Assembly (NCBI RefSeq): GCF_026151205.1
Contig: NW_026971908.1
Coordinates: 1 to 19,857 of the forward strand
Reading direction: 5' to 3'
DNA: 19,857 bases
From: Bolinopsis microptera
Lineage: Eukaryota > Ctenophora > Tentaculata > Lobata > Bolinopsidae
Position numbers and translations under genes: made by a program. The first letter of the stretch is position 1; each line of letters begins with the position of its first letter. The notes under the pieces are model-generated. The model saw nothing but the letters and a program-made list of their open reading frames with translations. It was not told the origin of the DNA and ran no database searches. Positions 8,201-17,500 of the stretch are shown here, one piece after another.

Positions 8201-8233
8201 CCGGAGGCGGCGGCCGAAGGCCGCCGCCTCCGG
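8201..8233. repeat. Perfect hairpin with GAA loop (15-bp GC-rich stem)
   Basis: CCGGAGGCGGCGGCC, then GAA, then the exact complementary arm. It is extremely GC-rich compared with the AT-rich surroundings. With the preceding 19-bp hairpin it forms a tandem pair with the same loop. Function unknown; it could be a small transposable palindrome. Confidence 0.9.
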
Positions 8234-8239
8234 CAGGAG

Positions 8240-9620
8240 TTTTTCAGGCATTAAGACTCATCGGAAGTCGTTCAGCAGATTTATTTTTAGTTCAAAACAT
8301 TCTAATTTGATGTCAAAGATGACAGGAATAAAAAATAGTTATGTTGAGATTTTTAAGAAATTTGCATAAAATACTCGCCAGCACTGTTATACGAAATTCG
8401 GTAAAAAACCCAAAATCGCCATATTCAGGTGCCTTAAAAACCATGTTAAAATCGAGTTAGAGATCTGAAATTTTTCAGGGCGTCTAGACGTTCACCAAAT
8501 CGAGTGCAAAAAAAGTTTCAGGTTTCAGGAACATCGGGAAGTGGGTTTTCTAGAACCCCTGTTTTACGACAGATTGTCGTGACATAGATAGATATACATA
8601 TATATTCAGGGATAGACGCTTTGCCAGTCAATTGTAGCCTGTATTTAATTGTCCATAGATTCAAAAGTATAAAAGATACAGCCATTTCCGACCACAGGTC
8701 TTGAAAATAATTGTTTACACTTCAGTTTACATTGTATACAAAAATTATTTGACGTCATGAACACCCCTTAATGACGTCATCAAGTTAGCCGTTTTTAAAA
8801 CTTGATTTTTGACAAAGTAATAATTTTAAAAAATGATTTTACACCATTAAAAAGTAATTGTATTCAAAATCTGACGAAATTTTCACCTTAGATAATTGTT
8901 CAAGCATTCTGAAAATCTACCGGAAAGTTTTTCTAGCTTGCTCCTTCATAAAGATATTCGTCATTGAAGTTTGTGCTTTTTTGAGAAATTATTTTATAAA
9001 AAGGTCAATTTTGCGATTTAGTATTCTCTGGTGTTGGGCCATGCCTTGGGTTGTGGAGCTCAGTTCTGCTTCCTATAGGTATAAATTGTGCATTAGGCTA
9101 GTTTTAAAGTTGAAAATCGAAAAGTTGCACACGTGGGGACACGCCCAAATTGATAGAAAATCGCTAAAATCACTGAAAATTGCTGTTTTCGTCATTTTCT
9201 GTCAACTTTAGAGTGCCGTTGTGATTACAGTTCTTCTTGAAATAGTTTGAAACTTTGCATGCTTATCAAACTATATATAAAACAAATACATGCAAAAATT
9301 TACGGCGATTCAATATTGGATGCGCACGCAACGTTCGCTCAAAGTTTGCACGTGCGAAAGGTGAGAATTTTGCTCATTCGTGATTTCCAACAAATTCTGC
9401 TTTGCCGCGACAGTTTAATGTCATTATATATGAATTTAATGCCAACTTGAATGAGTATTAAGTGGCAAATTCAGTCAATGATCGACCGATATGCTTATTT
9501 AAACACAAGGAAATGTTTTTAAAGGAAAAATTTCGAAATCGTTGAAATTTCCTCCTTATTAATGAAGATATCAGTTTATATTTCGACTTTATATAGTACC
9601 CTGACATTATAATCAAAAGG
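8240..9620. other. Non-coding interior of the TIR element
   Basis: No supported gene; the open frames are short, AT-driven and hydrophobic by chance, and none has a recognised motif. Two palindromic TGACGTCA sites (8750-8757 and 8772-8779, 22 bp apart) match the CRE consensus, but there is no nearby promoter to give them meaning. Confidence 0.5.
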
Positions 9621-9627
9621 AGATGAT

Positions 9628-9776
9628 ATTTTACCAAAACCCATAATCATGGGTAGAGTGGACCGCTGCCAGTGTCTCTCTTTCCCAAACAAAAGGAAAT
9701 GATATTAATTTGATTGACCGTTCTCAAATGCAAAATGATACCGAGAATGAAATCGGTCGCTCGCTTTTCCCATTCA
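9628..9776 (+). repeat. 149-bp inverted repeat, left arm
   Basis: Near-perfect reverse complement of 10249-10397 over the whole 149 bp. Similarity may continue outside after a gap: GAAATTTCC...TTATTA at 9543-9560 pairs with 10398-10415, with about 67 extra bases on the left. The enclosed 472 bp are non-coding. Confidence 0.95.
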
Positions 9777-10189
9777 TTTACAATTGTAATAGATTAAGAA
9801 GAACTACCCAAAGGCAGCTGTACTCGGCAATAAAGATTCAATAAACTTCAGCTAATTCAATATAATAAGTAATAACTACCACCCTTACCCCGAAATACTA
9901 GGTATCGACCCGAATGCAACCCAAAGAGATTTTTACAGCATCTGATTGATGTAATCAATCGAAACTTATTACAATTCGTGAGGATTACATTTTGGAGACC
10001 AGAAATTTTGTTTATAATCTATTTCGTGAAAGATTTCCTAAAAGTAAGCTATGACTTAGTATCCTTATTTCGTGCACACTTTCAAACCTTTTAATTATTT
10101 ATTTAAGATATTATGTTCTTTTTATTGTTTGGTTGAATAACTTTCATTTAACTGATTGGGATCTGACACATGTAATTTTGTAATGATCT

Positions 10190-10240
10190 TTCTAATTTCT
10201 AATTCTAATTCTAATTCTAATTTCTAATTTCTAATTCTAA
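10190..10240 (+). repeat. TTCTAA microsatellite
   Basis: Imperfect run of TTCTAA and TTTCTAA units directly before the right arm of the inverted repeat. Confidence 0.9.
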
Positions 10241-10248
10241 GCCGTGAC

Positions 10249-10397
10249 TGAATGGGAAAAGCGAGCGACTCATTTCATTCTCGGTATCATTTTGCATTTG
10301 AGAACGGTCAATCAAATTAATATCATTTCCTTTTGTTTGGGAAAGAGAGACACTGGCAGCGGTCCACTCTACCCATGATTATGGGTTTTGGTAAAAT
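10249..10397 (-). repeat. 149-bp inverted repeat, right arm
   Basis: Partner of 9628-9776. The two arms and the 472-bp spacer form a foldback unit of about 770 bp. No flanking target duplication was found. Confidence 0.95.
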
Positions 10398-10472
10398 CTC
10401 TAATAAGGAAATTTACATCTGAGACAAAATTTTTGAATCTAAAATTGAAAGGTTGGACACCGGTAAAATGGC

Positions 10473-10555
10473 GACCGGGAAAATGTGGTGGGTTTTGAGC
10501 AATTTCACCATATTTTTCCCGAACCATATTTTAACCGGTCGTTAATAAACCCGTC
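10473..10555 (+). repeat. 83-bp subterminal direct repeat, right
   Basis: Direct copy of 5577-5659 at about 90% identity, one base inside the right TIR. Confidence 0.9.
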
Positions 10556-10656
10556 GTAATAATCCCGAGTAAGGTAGTTACCAAATAAACAACAAATGCA
10601 CGAAGGGAGGATGAACTTAATGAGAGGCGTGAGTCACGGGTGTCACAGCACTGATT

Positions 10657-10977
10657 GTGGTGGAAGAGGCGTTGTGGAAGAGGCGTTGTGGAAAAGGCGT
10701 TGTGGAAGAGGCGTTGTGAAAGAGGCGTTGTGGAAGAGGCGTTGTGGAAGAGGCGTTGTGGAAGAGGCGTGGTGGAAGAGGCGTGGTGGAAGAGGCGTGG
10801 TGGAAGAGGCGTTGTGGAAGAGGCGTCGTGGAAGAGGCATCGTGGAAGAGGCGTCGTGGAAGAGGCGTCGTGGAAGAGGCGTCGTGGAAGAGGCGTCGTG
10901 GAAGAGGCGTCGTGGAAGAGGCGTCGTGGAAGAGGCGTCGTGGAAGAGGAGTCGTGGAAGAGGGGTGGTGGAAGAGG
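10657..10977 (+). repeat. 14-bp G-rich minisatellite, about 23 units
   Basis: Same unit as 241-788. The left part is dominated by GTTGTGGAAGAGGC and GTGGTGGAAGAGGC variants and the right part by GTCGTGGAAGAGGC, so variants are clustered, as expected from local duplication. Confidence 0.95.
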
Positions 10978-10986
10978 AAGATGCAT

Positions 10987-10994
10987 TATATAAA
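10987..10994 (+). promoter_or_regulatory. TATA box of repeat copy 2
   Basis: TATATAAA in the same context as 795-802, just after the minisatellite. Confidence 0.5.
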
Positions 10995-11405
10995 CAAAGA
11001 TCTTGGGTCAGTCACCATGATGGCTTGGTTGGTGCTGGTAGAGGAAGAGTTGGACTTCTGACTCTACTCAGTGCTGAGAGTTTGCCAACGTCGAAAGGAG
11101 ATCTTTATCTTAGATGTAGTGGTCATAAGTTATATTATTTTAAGTTATCTTAGATTATGTAGACTTTATTTAGTTAGGAAGAAGGGAGTTTTAGAATGGT
11201 AGTATTGGTGTTTTTTATTGAGTTCCTTGCGTTTTATATGATTTGTTTCCGCGCGGTGTACTGTAGTAGTATAATAGTCAGAGGAAAGACTATTAATCAG
11301 TGAACTATCAACTAATCCTACTTGTATGACCTATATTACAATAAGGCGAAACAGGAATACAGCCTGTTTACAGTTTTTCCTATATAAATTATATAATGGA
11401 CAAAT

Positions 11406-11417
11406 AAAAAAGTTTGC
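11406..11417. repeat. Putative LINE target-site duplication, left
   Basis: AAAAAAGTTTGC. The right partner is the last six A of the tail plus GTTTGC (19207-19218). Confidence 0.6.
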
Positions 11418-12107
11418 AGGGTGAGAATCCTTGTCAGGTTTTACTGGTTCTTCCAGGGCTCATGTCTGTACCCCATAGCATAGCTACGGTGAGTCAGCAT
11501 TAGTGTCTACTAAAGAATCTTGTGCCTAGCGAGGGGACTCGCAATGCCATGGTGGGCTATGAATACACCAGCATAACTCGAGAGGCAACTCGCAAAAGCC
11601 ATGGTGGGCTAGTGGGCCCCCTTATGTACCAGGACTCTACCAGCAGCGATCGACTAACGCCCCAGATATAAGCAAATACTGGCGCGCAGTCATAAACAGG
11701 GGGTGCGCGCACAGAACTGCTTCCCGCCAGTACTAAGTACACTCACCTGACCCCCACGTGACACAAACCTCACGCAGCGGTGCGTTAGCTCGATCATGAT
11801 AACCGGATTAAACCGGATCAATCCACTTCCCAAAGTAGCCATTCTGCTTTCCAGTTTACATTAACTAACCCACTGGGTTCTGCTGCCCCCCTGCATGCAA
11901 TTTTGCCGCTCCTTCGGGGAAACATTTTTGGCGCAAAACGGAAATTCTGCTAGTACCTTAGTTAAATACTCTAGTTAAATGTGCATTTAATCTTTCCAAG
12001 CCAACATTTTTCTTCGATCTGGCGTATCGGCTATCCAAGTCTATCATTTCTCATTGCTACTCTGATACCATTAACTTTCGTACGCTAACCAACTGACCTT
12101 CCAGGAA
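11418..12107 (+). other. LINE 5' leader
   Basis: No coding region is supported. It contains two near-identical direct repeats of about 24 bp around GCCATGGTGGGCTA (11537-11559 and 11588-11611) in units of about 51 bp. GCGCGC motifs occur at 11682-11687 and 11705-11710. A donor-like ACG|GTGAGT (exon end 11488) could in principle splice to acceptor-like CCTTCCAG|GAAATG or CCTTCTAG|GAAATG just before the two ORF1 starts. Promoter and splicing functions are inference. Confidence 0.6.
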
Positions 12108-12307
12108 ATGTCAGAAATCAAGGGGATAAAGAGAAAACGGGTTGATGACCAGCGGGGTGAGGAGCAGCTCACGCTCATAGAGAAGGCAATTCGCGTCCAG
12201 AGTAAAGCTGATGAGGTTAAGCAAGCCTGATGAACACGTCATAGTCATACTGTTGTTTAGCGTGAGCATGCTGAAGCCTGAAAAGGCGGACTACGATAAA
12301 CTACGAT
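12108..12307 (+). pseudogene. Decayed tandem copy of LINE ORF1 start
   Basis: It begins ATG TCA GAA ATC AAG GGG and parallels the intact ORF1 start at 12613. A small indel shifts the frame so that it stops after about 42 residues, and homology ends abruptly at 12307 within the codons for DKLR. The sequence then joins the ORF1-downstream segment (GATGATGTCACCCC), so about 860 bp, including most of ORF1 and its intron, have been deleted relative to the second copy. The duplicated unit is about 505 bp long (from 12082 to 12586). Confidence 0.85.
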
Positions 12308-12586
12308 GTGGAGATGATGTCACCCCACCCTACATGATGCCACCCCATCCCGATGCCAGATTTTTTTTAAAGAATTTAAAAGTTTAAGATTTATAAAGTT
12401 ATGCCTTTTTCTTAGTTCTCGTCTCCTCAAATCTCAGAAGTATGACAATCCAACAAAAATACTCAAACTAAAATTTGTAACACCTCTCTGGGAAATCTAT
12501 TCCCAGTACTCGCTATGTGACTTATCGGGTGTTATTCGTAAAATCAAAAATATCTGTTCCATATAATAGGACCGTCAACGAGTCCA
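12308..12586 (+). repeat. ORF1-downstream segment, first copy
   Basis: Homologous to about 13669-13955: GATGATGTCACCCCACCC, then AT-rich sequence through the shared TTCCATATAATAGGACCGTC. It is non-coding and separates the decayed ORF1 copy from the intact one. Confidence 0.85.
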
Positions 12587-12612
12587 ACGCTAACCATCCA
12601 ACCTTCTAGGAA

Positions 12613-13672
12613 ATGTCAGAATTCAAGGGAATAAAGAGGAAACGGAGCGATGACCAGCGGGGGGAGGAACAGCTAACGCCGATTGAGAAGGCAATTCGCG
12701 AGTCAAGAGTTAAGCAGAGGCGGCTAAGCAAGCCTGACGAACACGTCATACTGCTGTTTAGCGAGAGCATGTTGAAGCCTGAAAAGGCGGACTACGACAA
12801 ACTACGAAAGGAGCTCTGTGAGAAAACGCTTGAGGACTCGAGCCTGGGGAGGCTGACTTCGGTCAACGACTACGATGCTAGAGGTCTTAAAGTGACCTGC
12901 TCAACCAAAGAAATCGCTACAAGAGTACTGGAGCTCATGGCACCGACTGAAAACTGGAAAGGAGTCCTCCTTGCACCGGAAGACCCAGAGAACTATTTCC
13001 AGCTCAACATCGCACAGGAGTGCCCGGCAGAATACTTGATTGACAGGTAAGCACTTTATACAAACCCCCCACATGCAACACAACTAGGTAAACCTTCCGT
13101 CCAGCAATAAAAATTCTGTTGCCCGTTTTAAAGGTCACGAATGAACTTCCCAAATTCCAGATTAACATATCAAAATGGCAGCAACAGACAATTCTCCAGA
13201 CAAATGCTCTTAAGTAAATTACGACTGATATGTTGAATCAGCAATTCTAACAACCATTTTAACACCAATCTCCCCCAGGGAGCACATCAACAAAATTGTC
13301 CAGTACACACTGGGTGCGATAGCAGACCTGGATTTGGTGGAACTATATCGACCTCCAATCTTTGTGAGGAGACTAAAGAAGACCCTGCTGATCCTGAGAT
13401 CCACGAAGGAACAGATAAAGGCCCTTATCCAATGGAAAGATAACAAAGGAGCGAAGGTAGACTGTCCCCTCACAAGGGCGTGGCTGGGTTTTGCCTCGAA
13501 AGAAACCCTTCTGAGCAGGGATCTCCACAACATGTCGGTGCAACTACGGCAGGGGAGCAACAATGCGGACATGGAGCCAGCTGAGGATTCAGACAAAGAT
13601 AGGAAGAAGAGCGCAGCAAAGCCAAGGCCTATCAAACCAGCAACACTGAACACACCAGTCACCCAAAGATGA
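12613..13672 (+). CDS. LINE ORF1 protein, two exons (275 aa after splicing)
   Basis: Exon 1 (12613-13046) and exon 2 (13279-13672) join to 828 nt with one open frame. Without splicing the frame stops at 13048-13050, immediately after the donor. The N-terminus is basic with an NLS-like IKRKR (residues 7-11) and a Lys/Arg-rich stretch to about residue 40. A middle region (about 80-225) has the alternating pattern GLKVTC...W...VLLAPED and TLLILRSTKEQ, reminiscent of the RRM-like ORF1/DUF4780 proteins of LINEs. The C-terminus is charged and proline-rich (KKSAAKPRPIKPA). No CCHC knuckle is visible. The likely role is binding element RNA in a ribonucleoprotein, inferred from position before ORF2. 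The start is the ATG shared with the decayed copy. An in-frame spliced ORF1 is unusual for a LINE; the alternative is a frameshifted unspliced ORF. Confidence 0.7.
13047..13278 (+). other. Predicted 232-bp GT-AG intron in LINE ORF1
   Basis: Donor CAG|GTAAGC and acceptor TCTCCCCCAG|GG, with a pyrimidine-rich tract before the AG. It is phase 2, splitting the Arg145 codon, and removal joins ID-R-EHINKIV in frame. The interior has stops in the ORF1 frame. Presence within an element that moves through RNA means the genomic transcript must escape splicing at this site, or the intron was gained at this locus. Confidence 0.65.
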
Positions 13673-14589
13673 TGTCACCCCACCCTACATGATGCCACCC
13701 CCACCCACATGATGCTACATGATGCCACCCCCACCCCAATGCCAGATTTTAAGAATTTAAAAGTTTAAGAATTTTAAAGTTATGCCTTTTTCTTAGTTCT
13801 CGTTTCCTCAAATCACAAAAGTATGACAATCTAACAAAAGTATTCAAACTAAAATTTGCTACACCTCTCTGAGAAATTTATTTCCAGTACTCGCTTTGTG
13901 AATTATAGGGTGAAATTCGTAAAATATTTGTTCCATATAATAGGACCGTCGACGTGTCCAACTCGGCGCGCGTCCTGGTAGATTATAAACCTACAATTTG
14001 TGACTCGCCCCCTCCACTACCAGCACCTCTGCAATCATCGGAACGTACAACATTGTATAACATTTAGGGCGAACAGAACATATCCAAGGCTAGTGCTTAC
14101 TACCGTGCCAACCCTCATCCGAGAGTAGCTAGTACAGCCAGCGGTCCCCTACCGAGCGCACACCAAGTAAATAGCATAGGCATCTGCTTCAAGCACATCG
14201 GCACTTTTGCCTCGGACCAGGGACTCCAGTAGAACTCCACAGCTATCCTCCATCAGATCCACCAACCTAGTGGGTGAAGATGCACACACATTATCTTGCT
14301 CAGACCTGAGACCGCTACAACGCACGCGGCGACGAATTTCCAGTACTCCAATAGAGCCGCGCAATGTTTGAAGCTACATTTCTGAGATCTTCCTCCGCAA
14401 ACGTTCCCAGATCCCACATTTTAGCGCGAACAGGCGTCAGGAGCATACAACGCTCGTTCACTTCTCCCTGCACTATCTTTGATTGAAAGTCCCGTCTTAT
14501 CTTTGACTGCAAGCGTCTCATAGTTGTACATTCTCTGCTGATACCTCCTCTACCATAGGTAAGATAGACATCACACTCTCCCTGCTACT
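13673..14589 (+). other. ORF1-ORF2 spacer
   Basis: The first 280 bp repeat the segment at 12308-12586. They include short tandem CATGATGCCACCCCC motifs (about 13690-13738). Then comes a GCGCGC motif (13966-13971) followed by TATAAA (13984-13989), 600 bp before ORF2, which could be an internal promoter. The rest (13990-14589) has no plus-strand gene; two overlapping minus-strand frames (14149-14521) are noted among the findings. A donor-like AG|GTAAGA occurs about 30 bp before the ORF2 start. Confidence 0.6.
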
Positions 14590-17500
14590 ATGTCGCAAAA
14601 ATTCTCGGTCAAGCCGAGTACCGCTATAAACGTGGAAACCTCACATCATACCGATGAGAACTTTCCGTCAATTGCTCTAACAGCGGAAGTCCCACAAGCT
14701 GATGGGAATCTTTCGTTAAACGCTAACCACGATAATAAACAAGCCCCCATTCCCATGGGAGGCAAGAAATCCGCCAAATCAAAATTAACACACTTCTACA
14801 AGAGATTAACTCCAGGAACTAACAACTTCCCTCCTCAGGAAGGGAAGAGCAAAGCTACGTCAACACGGAACTATCGCGAACCTTCAAGTAAAGGTAGGAA
14901 GATTGAAAATTATCTAACAACGGTTAAACAAATAAACATGCAGAAAAAGAGAAGTGCATGCCGCACGTACTTTCAAGAACTAAAATATAACGAAATTCTG
15001 ATCGGCCAGGAACCCTACTTTCACAAAAATAAACTTGTATCTGTGCCAAACTCGCATAAATCCTTCACCCCTTATCACAAGGACACGCCCAGAGTATGTA
15101 TAATTCTGCCAATCGAGTTAGGTAAACTCTCATACACCATGACGCCTTTTTGTAACAGGGACATGATCACTGTCAAATGCAACCTCAAAAATAGATCTGA
15201 CGTACTTCTGTGCTCCCTCTACATGGGTCATGAACCCAACAAACCGGAAATCGACCTGAACACAGCGGAAAAAATGTCGAAACTCGTTGACTTCTCGAAG
15301 ACTAAGAACATCCCTCTGATAATGGGGGCGGACAGCAATGGACACCACATGCTCTGGAACAGCTTTAAACAGAACGACAGAAGAGGAATTCTTCTAGCCC
15401 AACTGATCGAAAGACTCAATCTAACAGTTGGTAACAAAGGCAAGAAACCTACCTTCTTGAATAGCAGAGGACACAAAAGCATCATCGACATCACCTTGTC
15501 GAACAGGAAAGGAGACAACCTGATCTCCAACTGGAAAGTCTCCTCAGACACCTCTCTCTCAGATCACAAAATGATAGTCTTCAACGTCGACCTAGGCAAC
15601 AAATGGGAATCGTATGAACGAAGATTCAAGGACATGGACACGGAGAAATACAAAACAGCAGTGGAAAAACACTTTGCATCGAAGCCTTTCAGGGCGAGAA
15701 CTGGTAAATACAAAAGATCCAACATAGACGAGTCTGTCAAATACATCAACAAGGTCCTAAACGACGCACTTGATGAGACCTGCCCCATGATCAAGATAAC
15801 ACACAAGTCCAAAGTACCTTGGTCAAGAGACCTAAACAAGCTGAAAATCAAAGCTAAACAAACTAGAAATAAAGCGATAGCTGCCCAGTCGAAGAAAGCA
15901 ACCCTTAGCACGGAGGAGAAAGCCGCAATAAATGCCGAACAGACGGCTATGGAGGCCACTTACAAAAAAGCTATCATAGAACAAGACAGGAAAGCATACC
16001 GTGAATACTGCTCCAACATCTCACACTCGAAAAATCTTGCCAAGCTCCCCAAAAAGAAGAGCCAACACTGGGAGCAATTGAACGTTCTCAGAAAAGCAGA
16101 TGGCAGCTACACAGAGGAATCATCGGACACCCTTGAAGTTCTCGCAGCTGAACACTTCCCCACGGACACCCAACCTGGGCCACTCAATCCAAGGACAGAC
16201 GAACCTTTCGAATCAAGCGAAGATCAAAATACCATTTACGAGATTTTCCACTCAACAAGAATGGACAGAGTCCTAAAATCACTGCCACTAAATAAAGCTC
16301 CAGGAATGGACAATATAAGAAATAAAATGGTGATAGCAGCGTGGGATCTGATCAAACACCCCCTGCAACACATCTACAAACAATGCATGACATACACCTA
16401 CTGCCCAGTTAGCTGGAAAACATGCAAAGGCATCATTATACCCAAGGAGGGGAAGGACGACTACTCCAATCCAAGAGCTTTTAGGATAATAAGCCTCACG
16501 TCAAACCTGCAGAAACTCATGGAAAGAATCATACTTGATTACCTTGAAAGAAATACAGGCGTAGATAAAAGACTCACAAAAAACCAGTTCGGATTTAGGA
16601 AAAGAAAAAGCACTGAGGCTGCGATACACAGACTCACGAGGAAAATAGAAGACGCTATTCAGAATGGTCAATATGGTCTAGGGGTTTTTCTCGACGTAGA
16701 GGGAGCCTTCGACAATATTAAGTTCAGCTCGATTCACAACGCAATGATCCAAGCTAAAATACCACCCATGATTGCACTCTGGATCAAAGAAATGCTCATT
16801 GGTAGATCTATTATCCTCACGCTACATGGCATATCCATCACCAAGAAGATCTCAAAGGGCTGTCCACAGGGCGGTATTTTGTCCCCACTACTATGGAACT
16901 TAACACTCAACACGCTTCTCTCTATGGACCAACTTGATCCTGACTTTCTGCAGGCATTTGCGGACGACCTTGCAATTCTAGTACCGGGATTCGACCTGAG
17001 CGCCACAATGAGAGATATAGTGATCAGATACCTCAAAATTATCAGCAAATGGTGCACTGATAACGGGGTTAAACTCAGCACAATTAAGACCAAAGTTATT
17101 GTTTTCTCGGGACTAAAAAAGAAATTCAAAATGAAACCCATCTATTTGGATGGCGAGGTACTGAACTTCTCAGACGAAGTGAAATATCTTGGTGTAACAT
17201 TCGACAAACATCTGCGATGGGACACTCACATTAAACTCAAATGCCAACAAGCCACCAAACTCCTACACATGACTAGGAACTTCACCGCCAAAACCTGGGG
17301 CCTCTCTCCAGGGAGGATAAGATGGATATACAAACAAGTCATACTTCCCACCATCAGTTACGCCTGCTTCGTTTGGATCCACAGACTGAGCGAGAACGCT
17401 AATCTAAGGAAATTACTCTGCACTATTCAAAAAATGGTGACCCTCTACATAACTGGAGGCCTTCAGAAATCACCAAATCTAACATTAGATGTTTTATCTG

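Larger units (their letters stand above)
5558..10574 (+). mobile_element. 5.0-kb non-autonomous TIR element inserted in repeat copy 2
   Basis: The ends are a perfect 18-bp inverted repeat, CCTTACTCGGGATTATTA (5558-5575 and 10557-10574), flanked by TA on both sides (5556-5557, 10575-10576). Joining the flanks regenerates the order found in uninterrupted copy 1 near 143-160, so copy 1 serves as an approximate empty site. TA duplication is typical of Tc1/mariner-type elements but these TIRs are not assigned to a family. No transposase-like frame was found inside; the interior is non-coding and filled with secondary repeats, so any mobility would depend on an enzyme supplied elsewhere. Subterminal 83-bp direct repeats sit just inside both ends. 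Confidence 0.75.
10577..11390 (+). repeat. Dispersed repeat, copy 2, right part
   Basis: Matches about 159-1187 of copy 1: the conserved leader after the insertion point, a shorter 14-bp array, the TATA box and about 385 bp downstream. The main length difference is the array (about 23 against 39 units). It ends about 15 bp before the target duplication of the LINE. No protein is supported. Confidence 0.9.

Noticed and set aside
8750-8779. Two TGACGTCA sites as a CREB-controlled promoter
   Set aside because: The sites are real matches but there is no nearby TATA, transcription unit or gene to regulate.
8003-9450. Several ORFs of 67-117 codons
   Set aside because: Overlapping frames over short tandem repeats, hairpins and AT-rich DNA; no motif, no splice support.
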